From Gp6-AA40 sp963818645 (GTDB lineage Bacteria; Acidobacteriota; Vicinamibacteria; Vicinamibacterales; UBA2999), in contig CAWFTF010000018.1 in assembly GCA_963818645.1 (NCBI GenBank), forward strand, positions 124,001 through 188,000: a stretch of DNA of 64,000 nucleotides. Reading direction: 5' to 3'. Each line of letters starts with the position of its first letter. Position 1 is the first letter of the stretch. A program made the translations under genes and the position numbers. This document shows, in pieces, positions 61,531 to 64,000 of this stretch. The notes under the pieces are model-generated. The model was not told the origin of the DNA. It searched no databases and worked only from the letters and a program-made list of their open reading frames with translations.

Positions 61531-61956
61531 CTACCCCTCGAGCTTCGCGTCCATCGTGATCGTCGCGTTCAACACTTTCGACACAGGACAACCGGACTTG
61601 GCGTTGTTGGCGGCTGTCTCGAATGCCTGCTTGTCGGCGCCGGGAATCTTCGCGCGCACGTCGAGATGGACGGCCGTGATCGCGAATCCTCCATCTGTCT
61701 TATCCAATGAAACCGACGCAGTGGTCTGAATCTGCTCGGCCGTCATGCCTGCGTTACCGAGCTGCGCCGAGAGCGCCATCGAGAAGCATCCCGCATGCGC
61801 CGCGGCAATCAGCTCCTCCGGATTCGTGCCTTTCCCATCTTCGAATCGCGTGCTGAATGAATACTGCGTGTTGGACAAGACACCGCTGTCGGTGGACACG
61901 GTTCCCTTGCCGTCCTTCAACCCACCTCGCCACACTGCTGAGCCGTTTCGCTTCAT
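61531..61956 (-). CDS. OsmC-family peroxiredoxin
   Basis: 141 residues. OsmC signature: FEDGKGTNPEELIAAAHAGCFSMALSAQLG with the first redox Cys, and AANNAKSGCPVSKVLN with the second. It reduces organic hydroperoxides. ATG 61956 (MKRNGSAVWRG) is chosen over an upstream frame extension because it matches the family N-terminus; AGG lies 4 bases upstream. It is convergent with the FMN reductase, and divergent from the sigma factor. Confidence 0.9.
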   Translation of the reverse strand: MKRNGSAVWRGGLKDGKGTVSTDSGVLSNTQYSFSTRFEDGKGTNPEELIAAAHAGCFSMALSAQLGNAGMTAEQIQTTASVSLDKTDGGFAITAVHLDVRAKIPGADKQAFETAANNAKSGCPVSKVLNATITMDAKLEG

Positions 61957-62010
61957 ATGACCTCGCCGGATCACTCTACTCCGGAACGTTATGATCGGAG
62001 AGACGTGAGT

Positions 62011-63282
62011 GTGACGGACACGAATCGCGCCATCGACGCAGTCTGGCGAATCGAATCGCCCCGCCTCATCGCCGGCCTCGCTCGCATCGTCCGTGATGTC
62101 GGGCTGGCCGAAGATCTCGCGCACGACGCTCTGGTTGCCGCACTCGAGCAGTGGCCTGAGTCAGGCATTCCCCGCAATCCTGGCGCGTGGCTCATGGCAA
62201 CGGCGAAACACCGAGCCATCGACCTGTTGCGACGACGGACGCTGCTCGAGCGCAAGCACCAGGAGCTCGGCTACGAGCTGGAGATTGCGCAAGACGCCTC
62301 GACACCAGACCTCGATGCCGTACTCGACGATGACATCGGCGATGACCTGCTGCGGTTGGTCTTCACCGCGTGCCATCCCGTGCTTTCGGCAGAGGCACGC
62401 GTGGCGCTGACGCTGCGGCTGCTCGGAGGTCTCACGACCGACGAGATCGCACGCGCGTTCCTCGTGTCCGAACCGACCGTCGCGCAGCGGATCGTCAGAG
62501 CGAAGAAGACACTCGCGAAGGAGCGCGTCCCCTTCGAGGTGCCAGGCGGTGACGAGCTCGCCGGGCGACTGTCATCCGTGCTCGAAGTGATTTACCTGAT
62601 CTTCAACGAGGGCTACTCGGCGACATCGGGTGACGATTGGATGCGGCCGGCACTCTGCGAAGACGCGTTGCGTCTGGGGCGCATCCTCGCGGGCCTGATG
62701 CCGGACGAACCGGAAGTGCACGGCCTTGTCGCGTTGATGGAGATTCAGGCGTCGCGGTCGAGTGCGCGGGTCGGCACGGACGGCGCGCCCATCCTGCTTC
62801 TCGATCAGAATCGCGCGCTCTGGGATCAGGTGCTGATTCGTCGAGGTCTCGCCGCCATCGAGCACGCCGAACAGCCCAAGCGGCCACGCGGCCCATATCT
62901 GCTCCAGGCATCGATTGCCGCCTGCCACGCACGCGCGCGCCAGCCCGAAGAGACGGACTGGATAGCTATCGCGGCTCTCTACACCGAGCTCGTCGCGGTT
63001 ACTCCATCGCCGGTCGTTCAGCTCAATCGTGCGGTGGCGTTCTCGATGGCGTTCGGTCCACAGGCCGGTCTGGATCTCGTGGACACGCTCGTCGACGAGC
63101 CGACGCTCGAGAACTACCACCTGCTTCCAAGCGTGCGCGGCGACCTGTTGTTCAAGCTGGGACGCACCCAGGAGGCACGGTCTGAGTTCGAACGCGCCGC
63201 CTCACTCACGCGGAATACGCGTGAACGCGAACTACTTCTCGAGCGTGCCCGAGCGTGCGAGGCGTCCGCGTCGCGAGCCTAG
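62011..63282 (+). CDS. ECF42-like RNA polymerase sigma factor with C-terminal helical domain
   Basis: 423 residues. Sigma region 2 (RIVRDVGLAEDLAHDALVAALEQW, PGAWLMATAKHRAIDLLRR) and region 4 (VALTLRLLGGLTTDEIARAFLVSEPTVAQRIVRAKKTLA) are followed by ~230 residues of TPR-like helices (LSSVLEVIYLIFNEGYSA, LLQASIAACHARARQPEETDW, VVQLNRAVAFSMAFGPQAGLDLVD, HLLPSVRGDLLFKLGRTQEARSEFERA). This is the ECF42 layout; such factors are usually next to a YCII/DGPF gene, absent here. I chose GTG 62011 because GGAGAG is 8 bases upstream; GTG 62005 is possible. Confidence 0.88.
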   Translation: MTDTNRAIDAVWRIESPRLIAGLARIVRDVGLAEDLAHDALVAALEQWPESGIPRNPGAWLMATAKHRAIDLLRRRTLLERKHQELGYELEIAQDASTPDLDAVLDDDIGDDLLRLVFTACHPVLSAEARVALTLRLLGGLTTDEIARAFLVSEPTVAQRIVRAKKTLAKERVPFEVPGGDELAGRLSSVLEVIYLIFNEGYSATSGDDWMRPALCEDALRLGRILAGLMPDEPEVHGLVALMEIQASRSSARVGTDGAPILLLDQNRALWDQVLIRRGLAAIEHAEQPKRPRGPYLLQASIAACHARARQPEETDWIAIAALYTELVAVTPSPVVQLNRAVAFSMAFGPQAGLDLVDTLVDEPTLENYHLLPSVRGDLLFKLGRTQEARSEFERAASLTRNTRERELLLERARACEASASRA

Positions 63283-63310
63283 CCGTTCGGCCAGATGCTA
63301 AAATCCGCGC

Positions 63311-64000
63311 ATGAAAACGCTCCTCTTGTCGGCCTCCCTCATCGTCTTGGTGGCGGCCACGACGCTCGACGCGCAGTGGGATCCGTATCCGTGGAAGAAC
63401 ATGCCTCGGACTCCCGATGGCAAAGTCGACATGAACGCGCCGGCGCGCAGGACCGCTGACGGCAAGCCCGATCTTTCCGGCTTCTGGATGCCGGTGGAGG
63501 CCGTCAAACATCTTCTGAATCTCGCCGCAGATTTGAAGCCAGGCGAGGTGCCGTTGCAGCCCTGGGCGGAGGCGCTCTACAAGGAACGCATCGAGAACAA
63601 CGGGAAGGATCACCCCGGTGTGCGGTGCTGGCCCTCTGGCATCCCCGAGAAGAACAACATCCCGGACGGCCTCAAGGTCGTGCAGACACCGGACGTGATG
63701 ATCGTCCTGCACGAGTCACGCACGATTTACCGGCAGATCTTCACCGATGGCCGCCCACTCCCGAAGAACGCACAGCCTACCTGGATGGGGTACTCCATCG
63801 GCCACTGGGAAGGCGACACGTTTATCGTCGAAACGATCGGACAGAACGGCAAGACCTGGCTCGATATGCGCGGCCTGCCCGGCACCGAGTCGCTCCGCGT
63901 GATCGAGCGTTTCACCAGGCCCAACATCGGGCGCATCAACATCAACGTCACGATCGACGATCCCGCGGCGTATACGAAACCGTGGGACGTGCAACTGGCG
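63311..64000 (+). CDS. Acidobacterial secreted protein of unknown function, copy 2 (3' end outside window)
   Basis: Frame stays open from ATG 63311 to the last base (230 codons). Signal peptide MKTLLLSASLIVLVAATTLDAQ, then the same blocks as the gene at 41698: RTADGKPDLSGFWMP, QPWAEALYKERIENNGKD, one Cys in GVRCWPSGIP, TIYRQIFTDGRPLP, QPTWMGYSIGHWEGDTFIVETIG, IERFTRPNIGRININVTIDDPAAYTKPWD. The missing C-terminus is probably about 40 residues, judging by copy 1. No function known. Confidence 0.88.
   Translation, partial: MKTLLLSASLIVLVAATTLDAQWDPYPWKNMPRTPDGKVDMNAPARRTADGKPDLSGFWMPVEAVKHLLNLAADLKPGEVPLQPWAEALYKERIENNGKDHPGVRCWPSGIPEKNNIPDGLKVVQTPDVMIVLHESRTIYRQIFTDGRPLPKNAQPTWMGYSIGHWEGDTFIVETIGQNGKTWLDMRGLPGTESLRVIERFTRPNIGRININVTIDDPAAYTKPWDVQLA

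Overview
The window is high-GC DNA with dense coding on both strands. Its gene content points to Acidobacteriota of the Vicinamibacteria type. The marker families are a TIGR03435 soil-associated protein, a CBM9/DUF5916 barrel protein, a CRTAC1-like VCBS/ASPIC-UnbV protein, a carboxypeptidase-regulatory TonB-type receptor, two copies of an acidobacterial secreted family of unknown function, a PEP-CTERM protein and several secreted monohaem (CxxCH) proteins. There is no phage, integrase, transposase or CRISPR array. One tRNA is present, Leu(UAA).

Layout. 0-6.7 kb: universal stress protein fragment, acyl-CoA synthetase, GAF histidine kinase, a small basic protein, a PEP-CTERM protein, tRNA-Leu and an RNB ribonuclease. 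6.8-20.9 kb: outer-membrane barrel, haem/propeller protein, hydroxyacid-oxoacid transhydrogenase, methyltransferase, sirtuin, DUF5916 protein, DUF255 thioredoxin-like protein, M48 protease, YihY protein and a sigma54-dependent regulator. 20.9-26.1 kb: a biotin-dependent acyl-CoA carboxylase (beta, biotin carboxylase, biotin carrier), bacterioferritin and a TPR protein. 26.1-32.7 kb: a giant gene joining TamB, POTRA and Omp85 parts. 32.8-43.8 kb: YjbQ-like protein, M28 peptidase, monohaem protein, a CoA-pathway cluster (hydratase/3-hydroxyacyl-CoA dehydrogenase, feruloyl-CoA-synthase-like ligase, amidohydrolase), a secreted unknown, a TatT-like protein and a cupin. 43.8-53.6 kb: NarL-type two-component pair, CRTAC1 protein, four-helix-bundle (S23) protein, TIGR03435 protein, then a CMD / Fe-S / TonB-receptor run. 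53.6-64 kb: amino-acid permease, EEP-family protein, ankyrin protein, alpha/beta hydrolase, exported methyltransferase, DUF2306 protein, FMN reductase, OsmC protein, ECF42-like sigma factor and a second copy of the secreted unknown, cut by the window end.

Two features stand out. First, intergenic spaces repeatedly carry arrays of 7-base units arranged as inverted arms (7.5, 9.8, 15.5, 24.8, 26.1, 35.3, 43.8, 47.5, 48.0 and 49.0 kb). The unit sequence differs between loci (TTGGGAG, GTGGTTR and AAATGCA types) while the period and palindromic layout persist. At 47.5-48.06 kb the two arms enclose a complete S23 four-helix-bundle gene, which suggests that locus is the full element and the hairpins are miniature relatives. 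Second, TamB and its Omp85 partner form one polypeptide of about 2,170 residues.

At least a dozen well-conserved genes are broken by frame changes, and wherever I could reconstruct the join a single extra base explains it. This looks like indel error in a draft assembly rather than mass gene decay, so fragments are listed separately and labelled. All family assignments come from reading motifs; no database search was possible.
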